From positions 1 to 14,291 of the forward strand of contig DIRE01000043.1 in NCBI GenBank assembly GCA_002426575.1: a stretch of 14,291 nt of DNA, given 5' to 3'. The DNA is from Clostridiaceae bacterium UBA5444. GTDB lineage: Bacteria > Bacillota > Clostridia > Clostridiales > Oxobacteraceae. Positions 1-7,538 of this stretch are shown in pieces (within the stretch, counting starts at the first letter, position 1; each line of letters starts with the position of its first letter). The position numbers and the translations under genes were made by a program. The notes below the pieces were generated by a model. It did no database searches and was not told the origin of the DNA. It saw only the letters and a program-made list of their open reading frames with translations.

Positions 1-24
1 ACACTGTTCAATTTTCAAGGATCA
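1..24 (-). promoter_or_regulatory. rRNA leader, boxA-like antitermination region
   Basis: On the minus strand this stretch reads GATCCTTGAAAATTGAACA and continues to the window edge. Sequences of the form CTTTGAAAACTGAA are a hallmark of Firmicute rRNA leaders and 16S-23S spacers, where they are part of the boxA-type antitermination signal. About 40 bases separate it from the strong promoter at 68-96, which fits an rRNA leader. The rRNA gene itself is not in the window, so this rests on motif recognition. A tRNA cluster would be the main alternative. Confidence 0.55.
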
Positions 25-67
25 TTTGTGAATAAAAACAAAACATATGTCTTTAGACGACTTTTCT

Positions 68-96
68 ATAATATCATATACAATTCTACAAGTCAA
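68..96 (-). promoter_or_regulatory. SigmaA-type promoter, probably of an rRNA operon
   Basis: Read on the minus strand, TTGACT (96-91) is followed by a 17-base spacer and TATTAT (73-68), a near-consensus vegetative promoter with optimal spacing. It points towards the left edge of the window. Downstream, at about 24-1, lies a CCTTGAAAATTGAACA-type sequence of the kind found in Firmicute rRNA leaders and spacers. The gene driven is therefore probably a 16S rRNA gene outside the window. The -35 box is only 5 bases beyond the yunB stop codon. Confidence 0.7.
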
Positions 97-101
97 TAAT
101 T

Positions 102-794
102 TTATTCATCTTTTTCGTCATTTTTAGGAATAGTAATAGAAAAGCTACTTCCACCACCTGAGCCCCCCTGACTATTAAAATAACTAGCAGGTACCTTTCC
201 TACTATTAATGTCTCTGCTATAGGTATCTTTGATGTAACATCTATAATTTCTTTACCCATAGGGATAATTATCTGCATATTAGTTGAAATTATTACATTT
301 ACACAATATCTTGTCTGATTTATACCTGCAGACTGCAATTCAGGTACAAAATCGTATTTTACATATCCAATTGGAAGTACATCTACTTTAATCTTAGGTC
401 CATAATATGAGAGCAGGCTGCTCCCTGTTATTACACCTAAGGGTATATCTATCCCTCTAGCTCCCATAGTTTTTAATTCCTCTTGTATTTCTAATGAAAC
501 ATTATTTCCAAATTTATTCATCTCTGTGGTATTTAATTCTATAACAGATATATCTCCATTCTTATCTGTTTTTATCACCACAAAATCGCTATATTTAACA
601 TTTTTAGATAGCTCCTGTCTGACAGCCATGTTTATAGTGTCCGTTGCTTTTATTCTAACCTCATTATTTGAAACAGCAATTAATACAGGCTTTATATCTT
701 TATCTATTTTATAAAATATAATTATAAATACTATTGCAATTGAAAAAAAATAAATTGAAAATTTTATTAATGATCTTTTTTTTGAAGGCAACAT
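102..794 (-). CDS. yunB: sporulation protein YunB
   Basis: The 230-residue product has a basic N-terminus, one membrane segment (about residues 12-29) and a long extracytoplasmic domain. Family signatures are visible: GIDIPLG near 114-120, YGPKIKVDVLPIG near 131-143, GINQTR at 157-162, and PIAETLIVGKVPASYF ending at 206. These match the YunB family, a SigmaE-dependent protein of the B. subtilis mother cell needed for proper spore formation, whose biochemical role is unknown. Length is close to the Bacillus protein (about 250 residues). The C-terminus is a Gly/Ser-rich stretch followed by an acidic end. The ATG at 794 is preceded by an AAAAGGGGG ribosome binding site that lies inside a hairpin (797-838). 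No terminator is visible between its stop and the rRNA-type promoter downstream. Confidence 0.9.
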   Translation of the reverse strand: MLPSKKRSLIKFSIYFFSIAIVFIIIFYKIDKDIKPVLIAVSNNEVRIKATDTINMAVRQELSKNVKYSDFVVIKTDKNGDISVIELNTTEMNKFGNNVSLEIQEELKTMGARGIDIPLGVITGSSLLSYYGPKIKVDVLPIGYVKYDFVPELQSAGINQTRYCVNVIISTNMQIIIPMGKEIIDVTSKIPIAETLIVGKVPASYFNSQGGSGGGSSFSITIPKNDEKDE

Positions 795-796
795 AA

Positions 797-838
797 AAAC
801 ACCCCCTTTTATCTATTCTATGATTAAAGAGGGTGTTT
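797..838 (-). terminator. hairpin between the glycosyltransferase gene and yunB, overlapping the yunB RBS
   Basis: Arms 797-812 and 823-838 pair over 16 positions with two mismatches around a 10-base loop. On the minus strand a five-base T run ends directly at the yunB ATG, so the structure looks like an intrinsic terminator for the upstream glycosyltransferase gene. The yunB Shine-Dalgarno (about 802-810) lies in the second arm, so read-through transcripts would also have the yunB initiation site masked. Confidence 0.6.
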
Positions 839-855
839 AATTTACTATTATTTAT

Positions 856-2139
856 TTATGCCAAGCTCTCTTTTCCATTTTCCCTATTGCTTTCTATTTC
901 ATTAATTGTTATTTGCCTAGTATGAATTGTATGGTTCCATTCCTTTTTATCTTTATCTATTACTCCCTTTATGGTTATTGGCAGCCAGGTAAGTGTATAT
1001 AATGGATAGAATATATACCAGTATAATACTCTAGCATCTAGCTTCCTATCTAATAGGAGTATAAATGGTATATAAATAAACTGGGCTATCATTATTATAT
1101 TCCACATTTCATCCCCTATCCCTAATACACTATTTAGAAAAAACTTTATTAAAAATACGTTCATTGGAATGTTAAAAAAGCTTTGGGTAAAAGTTAAAAC
1201 CGTGGATATACCAAAAGAAATTACCACAAAAGGCTGTATAGTATATAAGGCACAATCAAGAGCCACAACATCTCTATCCTTTATACCCTTCCATACAAGT
1301 TTAAAGAAGAATCTACTAGATACATCTGCAAATCCCTGCATCCATCTTTTCCTTTGATTCCAGGACTGTTTAAAAGTTAGGGGCTTTTCATCATATACTA
1401 TGGCATCATGAGCCCATCCTACTTTTTCTCCATTTAATATAAGTTTACAGGTAAATTCCAAATCCTCTGTTAAGCATGTAGCTCCCCAACCTATCTTTTT
1501 TAATACATCTATATCTACGCAAAATCCTGTACCGCCTATTTGATTTGAAAGCCCCATATTGCTCTTTGCTAGCTGAAACATCCTATTTGATGTCCAAAAT
1601 GCAATAGAATAGGATGCAGTAATCCAAGAATCGTTTGGATTTTTACTGTCCAAAAATCCCTGTACCACCTTGTATCCTTCTGACAATTTATTGTTCATTT
1701 CTTTTAGAAAGCTTTTAGATACAAGATTATCTGCATCAAATATTGCAATTGTATCGTATTTTTTATCCATACCATATATTTTGCTAAACATCCATTCTAA
1801 AGCAAATCCTTTACCTCTTTGTTTGTCATTAAATCTTTCAAATACGGTTGCACCATGAATATCTGCAAATTTAGCTGTTTTGTCTGTACAATTGTCTGCA
1901 ATTACAAAAATATCATACATTGACTTTGGATAATCTAATTCTTTTAAACTATCTATAATATTTCCTATAACAGCCTCTTCATTATGAGCAGCTACAATTA
2001 TTGCAAATCTTTTATTAGGCTCAATATATTTTGCCGTCTTTTTTTTATATAACCCAAACAAAGAAATAAAAATATAATATACAGTAATAATAAAAACCAG
2101 TATCTGGATTACTGCTGTAGAATAAAAAATATACCTCAT
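856..2139 (-). CDS. membrane family-2 glycosyltransferase (processive type)
   Basis: This 427-residue membrane protein has one N-terminal transmembrane helix (about 8-30), a cytosolic GT-A domain (about 44-275) and several C-terminal helices (about 295-395). Catalytic landmarks are visible: nucleotide-binding IIVAAHNEE (47-55), DNCTD (82-86), DAD at 135-137, TED at 224-226 for the catalytic base, and QRKRW at 262-266 (the QxxRW motif of processive beta-glycosyltransferases such as cellulose, chitin and poly-GlcNAc synthases). The tail contains WNHTIHTR, common in clostridial members. The sugar and polymer cannot be told from sequence; a cell-envelope or exopolysaccharide role is likely. The ATG at 2139 has a GGGGGA ribosome binding site. 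It is divergent from the PBP gene and is followed by the hairpin at 797-838. No SpoVR-, export- or deacetylase-type partner gene lies alongside. Confidence 0.85.
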   Translation of the reverse strand: MRYIFYSTAVIQILVFIITVYYIFISLFGLYKKKTAKYIEPNKRFAIIVAAHNEEAVIGNIIDSLKELDYPKSMYDIFVIADNCTDKTAKFADIHGATVFERFNDKQRGKGFALEWMFSKIYGMDKKYDTIAIFDADNLVSKSFLKEMNNKLSEGYKVVQGFLDSKNPNDSWITASYSIAFWTSNRMFQLAKSNMGLSNQIGGTGFCVDIDVLKKIGWGATCLTEDLEFTCKLILNGEKVGWAHDAIVYDEKPLTFKQSWNQRKRWMQGFADVSSRFFFKLVWKGIKDRDVVALDCALYTIQPFVVISFGISTVLTFTQSFFNIPMNVFLIKFFLNSVLGIGDEMWNIIMIAQFIYIPFILLLDRKLDARVLYWYIFYPLYTLTWLPITIKGVIDKDKKEWNHTIHTRQITINEIESNRENGKESLA

Positions 2140-2199
2140 ATATAGATTCCCCCAATATATTGCATTGAGAATAAAAACACTTATATTTTATTATTCCAC

Positions 2200-2237
2200 A
2201 TAATATGATTTATTATATATAAAAAATCATATATTAT
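2200..2237. repeat. AT-rich imperfect inverted repeat in the divergent intergenic region
   Basis: ATAATATGATTT at 2200-2211 is mirrored by AAATCATATATTAT at 2224-2237, with a two-base bulge. It lies in the 270-base gap between the glycosyltransferase and PBP genes. It might be an operator or just AT-rich sequence; nothing else supports a function. Confidence 0.3.
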
Positions 2238-2319
2238 AATTTTGTTTAGAAGCCACACCCTACTATTATTTTTTATAATAATTACATAAAATGTATTGTT
2301 TCAAAGTTAAGCAACTATG

Positions 2320-2328
2320 TGTTATAAT
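2320..2328 (+). promoter_or_regulatory. extended -10 promoter for the class A PBP gene
   Basis: TGTTATAAT is a perfect extended -10 element (TGn-TATAAT). A -35 box is weak: TTTCAA at 2299-2304 gives an 18-base spacer. The predicted start near 2335 leaves an untranslated leader of about 75 bases. That leader contains a small stem, AAAGG-ATA-CCTTT (2368-2380), followed by three more T residues. The pattern suggests vegetative SigmaA transcription. Confidence 0.55.
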
Positions 2329-2409
2329 GATTAAAAAGTCTGTAAATACTTTATATACTAGCTAATTAAAGGATACCTTTTTTGACCTTATGATTTTAAG
2401 GAGGATACT

Positions 2410-4911
2410 ATGGAAGATAAAAAAAAAGCAGTTCAAAATAGAAAGAAAAAGAAGAAAAAGTTTAAGGCATGGAAAGTAGTACTGCTTGTACTTATATTAA
2501 TAATGCTTATTATAATTGGTGCAGTTGGAGGTATAGCCTTTGCTTTTATTAAAACATCTCCTGAGATTAATGTTGATACTTTTATGGACGATTTAGCCCA
2601 GTCAACAACCATATACGATAAAGATGGAAATCAAATTAAAAGCCTCCATGGAGAAGAAAATAGAAAATATGCAACTTTGCCTAATATAAGCAAACATACT
2701 CAGGATGCATTTATTGCTATTGAGGATGAAAGGTTTAGGCAACATAATGGTGTCGATGTTAAACGTATGTTTGGAGCAGTTTGGGCAGATTTAAAAACCC
2801 GTAGTTATGATCAGGGTGCATCAACAATCACACAACAGCTTATTAAAAAAAGAGTTCTTACAGATGATAAAAAAATGAGAAGAAAGGTACAGGAAATATA
2901 TTTAGCACTACAAGTTGAAAAAGTATTATCAAAGGATCAAATACTTGAATATTATCTAAATACAATCTATCTTGGCGGACCTGCTTATGGTGTACAGGCT
3001 GCCGCAGAGTATTATTTTAATAAGGATGCCAGCCAGCTTTCCATTGCAGAGAGTGCATTTATTGCTGGTTTAACTCATAAGCCAAGCTATTATAATCCTT
3101 ATTCTGAGGATGAGGAGATAAGAGATAGATACAAAAGCAGGCAAGCTACAGTGCTTTCAAAGATGTTAGAACTTAATATGATTAACCCGGAAGAATATGA
3201 GAAAGCAAAAAATGAAAAGCTTGTTTTTCAAAAAAAATATGACACAACTCAAATTAAATATCAATGGTTTATAGAGGCAGCTCTTGATAGTGTAAGAGAA
3301 GATTTAAGGACAAAGTATAGATATACTGATGATGAATTAAATCAAAAATTATATTCAGGCGGGCTTAAAATATATACAACCCTTGATCCAAATATTCAAG
3401 ATATCGTTGAAAAGGTCGCTAATGATGATAAATACTACCCAACCCTTAAGAAAGATATAAGTACATGGGGAAAAGATAAAACAATACAACCCCAGATAGG
3501 TATAGTAATAATGGATTATAGAACTGGTGAAGTTAAAGGTGTTGTTGGAGGAAGAGGCAATCAGCCTCAAAGATCCCAAAACAGAGCAACAGATAAAAGA
3601 TTTGCAAGGCAGCCTGGTTCATCAATGAAACCTTTGGCAGTTTATGGTCCTGCAATGGATTTAGGCTATGCTCCAGCATCAGTAGTAGATGACTCCCCCC
3701 TTTCTCCAGACCAAAAAGCTATGGCAAAGGGATGGGATCCTAAAAACTTTACAAGAGGAAGATATGATGGATTTGTTACAATTAGAGATGCAGTAAGACG
3801 TTCTTTAAATACTGTTGCTGCAAAACTTATGCTTGAAATAGGAGTAAATACAAGTGTTGATTATATACAAAAATTTGGTATTTCAACTTTAATTACTACT
3901 CCAGATAAAAATGGTGTTACTGATATGGTTTATCCAATAGCACTTGGAGGACTTGGAAAAGGTGTAACCCCACTTGAGATGTCAGCAGCCTATGGTGTTT
4001 TTGCAAATGGCGGTGTTTATACAGAACCTATACTATATACTAAAGTTTTAGATAATAATGATAATGTTTTACTAGAAAAAAAGCCTGAGAAGCGTCAAGC
4101 AATTTCTCCTCAAGCAGCTTACCTTGTAACTGATATGTTAAAAGGAGCTGTAAATAATGGTACAGGTGGTAATGCAAGAATTGGTTCAATGCCTGCTGCA
4201 GGAAAGACTGGTACCACAAATGAGCAAGCAGATGCATACTTTGCAGGATATACGCCTTACTATTCTGGAGCTGTTTGGATGGGGCATGATAAGCCAAGTA
4301 TTGGTATTGTAGCTGGTGAAAATAGCAATAGAGGGCTTACTAGTGGAGAAACAGCTCAGATGTGGGGAGACATTATGAGAGCTATACACAAAAACTTAAA
4401 AGTTGCTAGTTTTAAAAAACCTGACAGAATAGTTTCTGCTTCTGTCTGCAATGATTCGGGTAAACTTCCAACTGAACTTTGTCAAAGAGATCAAAGAGGT
4501 TCGAGGATAGTAACTGATATATTTGCAGCTGGAACTGTTCCAACAGACCATTGCAATGTTCATACAACTGCACTAATTGATACTTCAACTGGTAAGATAG
4601 CAAATCAATTCTGTCCTAGTGAATTGGTGAAAGAATTGGTATTCATTAAAAAACCATCTCCAGTTGATAGCAGGGTTAGAGACTTTAAGTATTTAGTTCC
4701 AACTGATGCTTGTACGGCGCATAATAGAGGAAGTATAATTCCAACACCAGAGCCTAGTGACCCAGAGATAGAGCCTACACCAACGCCAGACCCTGATGAG
4801 CCGGAGGCAGAGCCTACGCCGACACCAACACCTGCGCCGACACCGACTCCTCCAGGAGATGTTACACCAACACCAACTCCTAAACCAAAAAAGGATAAAG
4901 ATAAAAGATAA
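2410..4911 (+). CDS. bifunctional class A penicillin-binding protein (PBP1A/PonA type)
   Basis: This protein polymerises lipid II and cross-links peptidoglycan at the outer face of the membrane. The 833 residues run as follows: a Lys-rich cytoplasmic tail (1-20), a membrane anchor (about 24-50), a GT51 transglycosylase (about 65-245), a transpeptidase (about 350-665) and a Cys-containing tail. Transglycosylase motifs include EDERF (catalytic E105), QGASTITQQ (135-143), RRKVQE and YLGGPAYGVQ. The transpeptidase has SSMK (catalytic S404, K407), SLN (465-467) and KTGTT (599-603). Five cysteines (680, 691, 715, 735, 768) follow. The last 55 or so residues are a Thr-Pro-Glu-rich linker ending in a Lys/Asp cluster. 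All catalytic motifs are intact. Start ATG has AAGGAGG five bases upstream. The gene ends in a hairpin shared with convergent spoVAEa. Confidence 0.95.
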   Translation: MEDKKKAVQNRKKKKKKFKAWKVVLLVLILIMLIIIGAVGGIAFAFIKTSPEINVDTFMDDLAQSTTIYDKDGNQIKSLHGEENRKYATLPNISKHTQDAFIAIEDERFRQHNGVDVKRMFGAVWADLKTRSYDQGASTITQQLIKKRVLTDDKKMRRKVQEIYLALQVEKVLSKDQILEYYLNTIYLGGPAYGVQAAAEYYFNKDASQLSIAESAFIAGLTHKPSYYNPYSEDEEIRDRYKSRQATVLSKMLELNMINPEEYEKAKNEKLVFQKKYDTTQIKYQWFIEAALDSVREDLRTKYRYTDDELNQKLYSGGLKIYTTLDPNIQDIVEKVANDDKYYPTLKKDISTWGKDKTIQPQIGIVIMDYRTGEVKGVVGGRGNQPQRSQNRATDKRFARQPGSSMKPLAVYGPAMDLGYAPASVVDDSPLSPDQKAMAKGWDPKNFTRGRYDGFVTIRDAVRRSLNTVAAKLMLEIGVNTSVDYIQKFGISTLITTPDKNGVTDMVYPIALGGLGKGVTPLEMSAAYGVFANGGVYTEPILYTKVLDNNDNVLLEKKPEKRQAISPQAAYLVTDMLKGAVNNGTGGNARIGSMPAAGKTGTTNEQADAYFAGYTPYYSGAVWMGHDKPSIGIVAGENSNRGLTSGETAQMWGDIMRAIHKNLKVASFKKPDRIVSASVCNDSGKLPTELCQRDQRGSRIVTDIFAAGTVPTDHCNVHTTALIDTSTGKIANQFCPSELVKELVFIKKPSPVDSRVRDFKYLVPTDACTAHNRGSIIPTPEPSDPEIEPTPTPDPDEPEAEPTPTPTPAPTPTPPGDVTPTPTPKPKKDKDKR
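4741..4893 (+). repeat. Thr-Pro-rich low-complexity coding repeat at the PBP C-terminus
   Basis: Iterated ACA/ACG/ACC-CCN codons encode TPTP units interspersed with Glu, Asp and Ala. GC content here is visibly above the rest of the gene. It codes for an extended extracellular tail, a kind of sequence prone to slippage and length variation. A related TPTPTPT stretch occurs after the lipobox in the PdaA protein. Confidence 0.8.
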
Positions 4912-4918
4912 AAAAATT

Positions 4919-4946
4919 GCCTGGCTAAATGTCAGGCTTTTTATTT
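4919..4946. terminator. bidirectional intrinsic terminator between the PBP gene and spoVAEa
   Basis: GCCTGGC (4919-4925) pairs with GTCAGGC (4931-4937), seven pairs including one G-U, around a five-base loop. A TTTTTATTTT run follows on the plus strand, and an A-run (4911-4916) gives the T-run on the minus strand. It sits between convergent stop codons and overlaps the last codon of spoVAEa. Confidence 0.75.
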
Positions 4947-5500
4947 TCTCTATTTACTTTAATAATCTCCTCAATTGCTCTTGTTACAATTGGTGCTCCT
5001 ATTTCTGTACTGTCATATCCATCCATCTTTCCTGGATCGCCTATTCCAATAACTATTGGTACCCTGTCATAGTTTAGTATATCAACTGTATCTCCCTTTA
5101 CTATTTTATCCTTCTTCTTCCTTCCGCATTTATCTACCGCCTTATTGATTAGCTCCCCATTTCTATCAACTGAATAGTCTACTTTTATACCCAATATATT
5201 CTTTGTATTAGAAGCTACAGCAACCACCCCTAAAACCTCTACTTCAGGGCTTTCTATTATATATTTCATTGCCATCTCCCCTTGCCCTAAGCCTGAATGT
5301 CCTTTATCATCAACCATGACAAGTATGGGGTCCCCATTTGATTCATTAATTAATTCTATTATTCTCTCTCCGGATATTTCTGTTGGATTTCCAGCTGTTC
5401 TTGATATACATCTTCCCCCAATGTTAATTGCTGCCTCCTGTACAGCCTTTGCTGCAATGTCATCCCCATCTGTTATTAATATTACCTTTTTTTTACCCAT
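4925..5500 (-). CDS. spoVAEA: stage V sporulation protein AEa
   Basis: The 191-residue soluble protein carries the family's N-terminal KVILITDGDDIAAKAV, GGRCISRTAGNPTEISG (about 29-45), LVMVDDKGHSGLGQGE (about 60-75), EVLGVVAVASNT (about 87-98) and a C-terminal VIGIGDPGKMDG near 150-161. These match SpoVAEa of B. subtilis (about 200 residues). SpoVA proteins are made in the forespore and mediate Ca-dipicolinic acid uptake and release; the biochemical role of AEa itself is not established. It lacks membrane segments. The ATG has an AAGGTGA ribosome binding site and begins 13 bases after the spoVAEb stop, so it is the last gene of the spoVA operon here. The usual Bacillus neighbour spoVAF is absent. 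Confidence 0.92.
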   Translation of the reverse strand: MGKKKVILITDGDDIAAKAVQEAAINIGGRCISRTAGNPTEISGERIIELINESNGDPILVMVDDKGHSGLGQGEMAMKYIIESPEVEVLGVVAVASNTKNILGIKVDYSVDRNGELINKAVDKCGRKKKDKIVKGDTVDILNYDRVPIVIGIGDPGKMDGYDSTEIGAPIVTRAIEEIIKVNRENKKPDI

Positions 5501-5513
5501 GCAATCACCTTAC

Positions 5514-5882
5514 TTAACTTTTTGTCTTAGGAGTAAATATAATAGAAATAATATATCCAAAAGCTACTGCTGCAGCAATTCCGCCTGCAGTTCCTTTAAC
5601 ACCCCCAGTAAATATGCCTATAAATCCCTTTTCATTTACTTCTTTAATTACCCCTTTAGCTAAAGAGTATCCAAACCCTGGTAATGGCACAGTAGCACCA
5701 GCCTTACCGAATTTTACTATGGGTTCGTATATTCCAAGGGCTGTAAGTATTACTCCAGCTGTTACAAATATTACAAGTATCCTCGCAGATGTAAGTTTGG
5801 TCTTATCTATAAGTATTTGGCCTATTACGCATATAGCCCCCCCAACTACAAAAGCTCTTAAATAATCGCTAAACAATACCAT
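5514..5882 (-). CDS. spoVAE: stage V sporulation protein AE (AEb, membrane subunit)
   Basis: This 122-residue, strongly hydrophobic protein has about four membrane helices. It shows the signature shared by SpoVAC and SpoVAE: AFVVGGAICVIGQILID near the N-terminus, ILTALGIYEPIVKFGKAGATVPLPGFGYSLAKG in the middle and GIAAAVAFGYIISIIF at the end. It is an inner forespore membrane component of the SpoVA system for Ca-dipicolinic acid movement. Its ATG overlaps the end of spoVAD by 14 bases and uses an AGAGGATGG site inside spoVAD, indicating translational coupling. It is paralogous to SpoVAC in the same operon. Confidence 0.92.
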   Translation of the reverse strand: MVLFSDYLRAFVVGGAICVIGQILIDKTKLTSARILVIFVTAGVILTALGIYEPIVKFGKAGATVPLPGFGYSLAKGVIKEVNEKGFIGIFTGGVKGTAGGIAAAVAFGYIISIIFTPKTKS

Positions 5883-6897
5883 GCACCATCCTCTCTATGG
5901 TTACTGCATGGGCAATACCAGGAATAGATTCACCCTGTTGTGAACTTGTAGGGCTCATAAGGGCTCCCGTGGAAATAAGCAGCACTCTATTTAATTCTCC
6001 CTTTTTTATAAGCTTATATACATATCCGCAAAATACAGATGCTGAGCATCCGCATCCACTGCCCCCTGCATGAATGTCTTGCTGGTTTTGATCGTATATC
6101 TCAATTCCGCAGTCTTTAAACCTGCTTAGTATATCAATTCCCTTTTTCTTAAGCAGACTATCTGTAAGCTCTTTTCCAACATTTCCAAGATCCCCTGTTA
6201 TAATTAAATCATAATCTTTAGGTTCAAATCCCGTATCTAAAAAATGCTGATATATAGTTTGTGCTGCTGCAGGTGCCATAGCAGCCCCCATATTATTACC
6301 GTCCTTAATTCCAAAGTCTACAACCTTCCCCGTTGTTACATGGGTTATATAAGGCCCTTGCCCATCTGAAGATACAATAGCAGCTCCAGTACCTGTAACC
6401 GTCCATTGAGCCGTGGGGGGCCTTTGAGTACCAAGCTCTAGTGGAAACCTAAACTGTCTCTCAGCACTGCTAAAGTGGCTTGCCGTTACACAAAGGATGT
6501 TATCTCCGTATCCTCCATCCACTAGCATTGCACCTAGGCTTAAGGATTCAGTCATGGTTGAGCATGCACCATATAAACCAAAAAAAGGTATCTCCATCTC
6601 CCTTGCTGCAAAGCTTGATGTTATTATTTGATCTAATAAGTCCCCTGCTAGCATATAATCAATCAATTCTTTTTTCAGTCCAGCTTTAGATATAACGTCA
6701 TTTGATACATCCCTTACCATCTTACATTCTGCTTTTTCATAGCTATCCTGGCCAATTATGTCATCATCTAATATGGTATCAAAGTACTTTGATAATGGTC
6801 CCTCTCCCTCTTTCGGTCCTACAATGGTGGATGTTGCAATTATTGATGGGGGCTTTTCAAATCTCACTGTTTGCTTTCCTATTCTTTTTAAAGACAT
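5869..6897 (-). CDS. spoVAD: stage V sporulation protein AD
   Basis: The 342-residue protein matches SpoVAD of B. subtilis (about 338 residues), a thiolase-fold protein that binds dipicolinic acid at the forespore membrane. Visible landmarks are an N-terminal GKQTVRFEKPPSI, GLYGACSTMTES with the conserved Cys at 112, ASHFSSAERQFRFPLE, QRPPTAQWTVTGTGAA, and near the C-terminus HAGGSGCGCSA and LLISTGALMSPTSSQQGESIPGIAHAV. No membrane segment is evident. The ATG at 6897 has an AGGGGGA site. It follows spoVAC by 12 bases and overlaps spoVAEb by 14. Nothing suggests truncation. Confidence 0.95.
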   Translation of the reverse strand: MSLKRIGKQTVRFEKPPSIIATSTIVGPKEGEGPLSKYFDTILDDDIIGQDSYEKAECKMVRDVSNDVISKAGLKKELIDYMLAGDLLDQIITSSFAAREMEIPFFGLYGACSTMTESLSLGAMLVDGGYGDNILCVTASHFSSAERQFRFPLELGTQRPPTAQWTVTGTGAAIVSSDGQGPYITHVTTGKVVDFGIKDGNNMGAAMAPAAAQTIYQHFLDTGFEPKDYDLIITGDLGNVGKELTDSLLKKKGIDILSRFKDCGIEIYDQNQQDIHAGGSGCGCSASVFCGYVYKLIKKGELNRVLLISTGALMSPTSSQQGESIPGIAHAVTIERMVHGIV

Positions 6898-6909
6898 ATT
6901 TTTATCCCC

Positions 6910-7371
6910 CTATTTTATAATATAATATATTAATCCTACAATTACTGATGATGTAATACCATATACAAGTACAGGTCCCGCTATTGTAAACATTTTAGCC
7001 CCCACGCCAAGTACGTATCCCTCTCTCTTAAATTCCATGGCTGGAGATACAATTGAATTTGCAAACCCAGTTATTGGCACAATAGAGCCTGCCCCCGCAA
7101 ACTTACCAAGATTATCATATACCCCAAGCCCGGTAAAGAATGCTCCAAGGAAAACCATTATAACTGAAACACATGTGCCAGCCTCATCTGGTGCCATTCC
7201 CTTTCCTAAAAATAAGTTAGAAAAAAACTGACCAACATCACATATTAGCCCCCCAATTATAAAGGCATATATACAGTTCTTTAACATATTTGATTTAATA
7301 TTTTTTTGTTTAACAAGATCCTGATATTCCTTTTGTTCTTTCTCTTTTGCTGTCATTTTGTTATTGTCCAT
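6910..7371 (-). CDS. spoVAC: stage V sporulation protein AC
   Basis: This 153-residue protein has a charged cytoplasmic N-terminus (1-28) followed by about four membrane helices. AFIIGGLICDVGQFFSNLF, VFLGAFFTGLGVYDNLGKFAGAGSIVPITGFANS and a hydrophobic C-terminus match SpoVAC, described in B. subtilis as a mechanosensitive channel-like subunit for dipicolinic acid release. The ATG is preceded by AAAGGAGGAGA about nine bases away. It overlaps the end of a small upstream ORF (7353-7526). It opens the recognisable spoVA operon; the spoVAA and spoVAB genes seen in Bacillus are not present. Confidence 0.94.
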   Translation of the reverse strand: MDNNKMTAKEKEQKEYQDLVKQKNIKSNMLKNCIYAFIIGGLICDVGQFFSNLFLGKGMAPDEAGTCVSVIMVFLGAFFTGLGVYDNLGKFAGAGSIVPITGFANSIVSPAMEFKREGYVLGVGAKMFTIAGPVLVYGITSSVIVGLIYYIIK

Positions 7372-7526
7372 AAGGCCCTGTCTCCTCCTTTTAGCGTGCC
7401 GCCATCTATCATAGGTAATTGCCTAATTGCCTCTTTGCTTCTTATCTCATTTTCTTCTATATTATTTGAGTATACTAATTCATATCTTTTTAATTCTGCA
7501 TAGCCTCTCAAAGCCTCACCACCCAT
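7353..7526 (-). CDS. small ORF of unknown function upstream of and overlapping spoVAC
   Basis: An ATG at 7526 opens a 57-codon frame ending in TGA at 7353-7355. It overlaps the start of spoVAC by 19 bases, an arrangement that favours translational coupling. The product is hydrophilic and mixed-charge, contains RGYAELKRYELVYSN and a Gly-rich end (MIDGGTLKGGDRALW), and has no membrane segment. An alternative TTG start at 7511 has a better-placed GGTGG site. I do not recognise a family. It could be a leader peptide for spoVAC, a small spore protein, or a chance frame. Confidence 0.4.
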   Translation of the reverse strand: MGGEALRGYAELKRYELVYSNNIEENEIRSKEAIRQLPMIDGGTLKGGDRALWTITK

Positions 7527-7538
7527 ATAGCTATTCCA

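Noticed and set aside
4040..4603. Several minus-strand frames inside the PBP gene
   Set aside because: Shadows of the transpeptidase coding sequence, rich in His/Gln/Leu from reverse reading; the plus strand carries intact KTG and Cys-tail motifs.
5316..5865. Plus-strand frames of 115 and 83 codons over spoVAEa/spoVAEb
   Set aside because: Opposite to two clearly conserved SpoVA genes; no ribosome binding sites.
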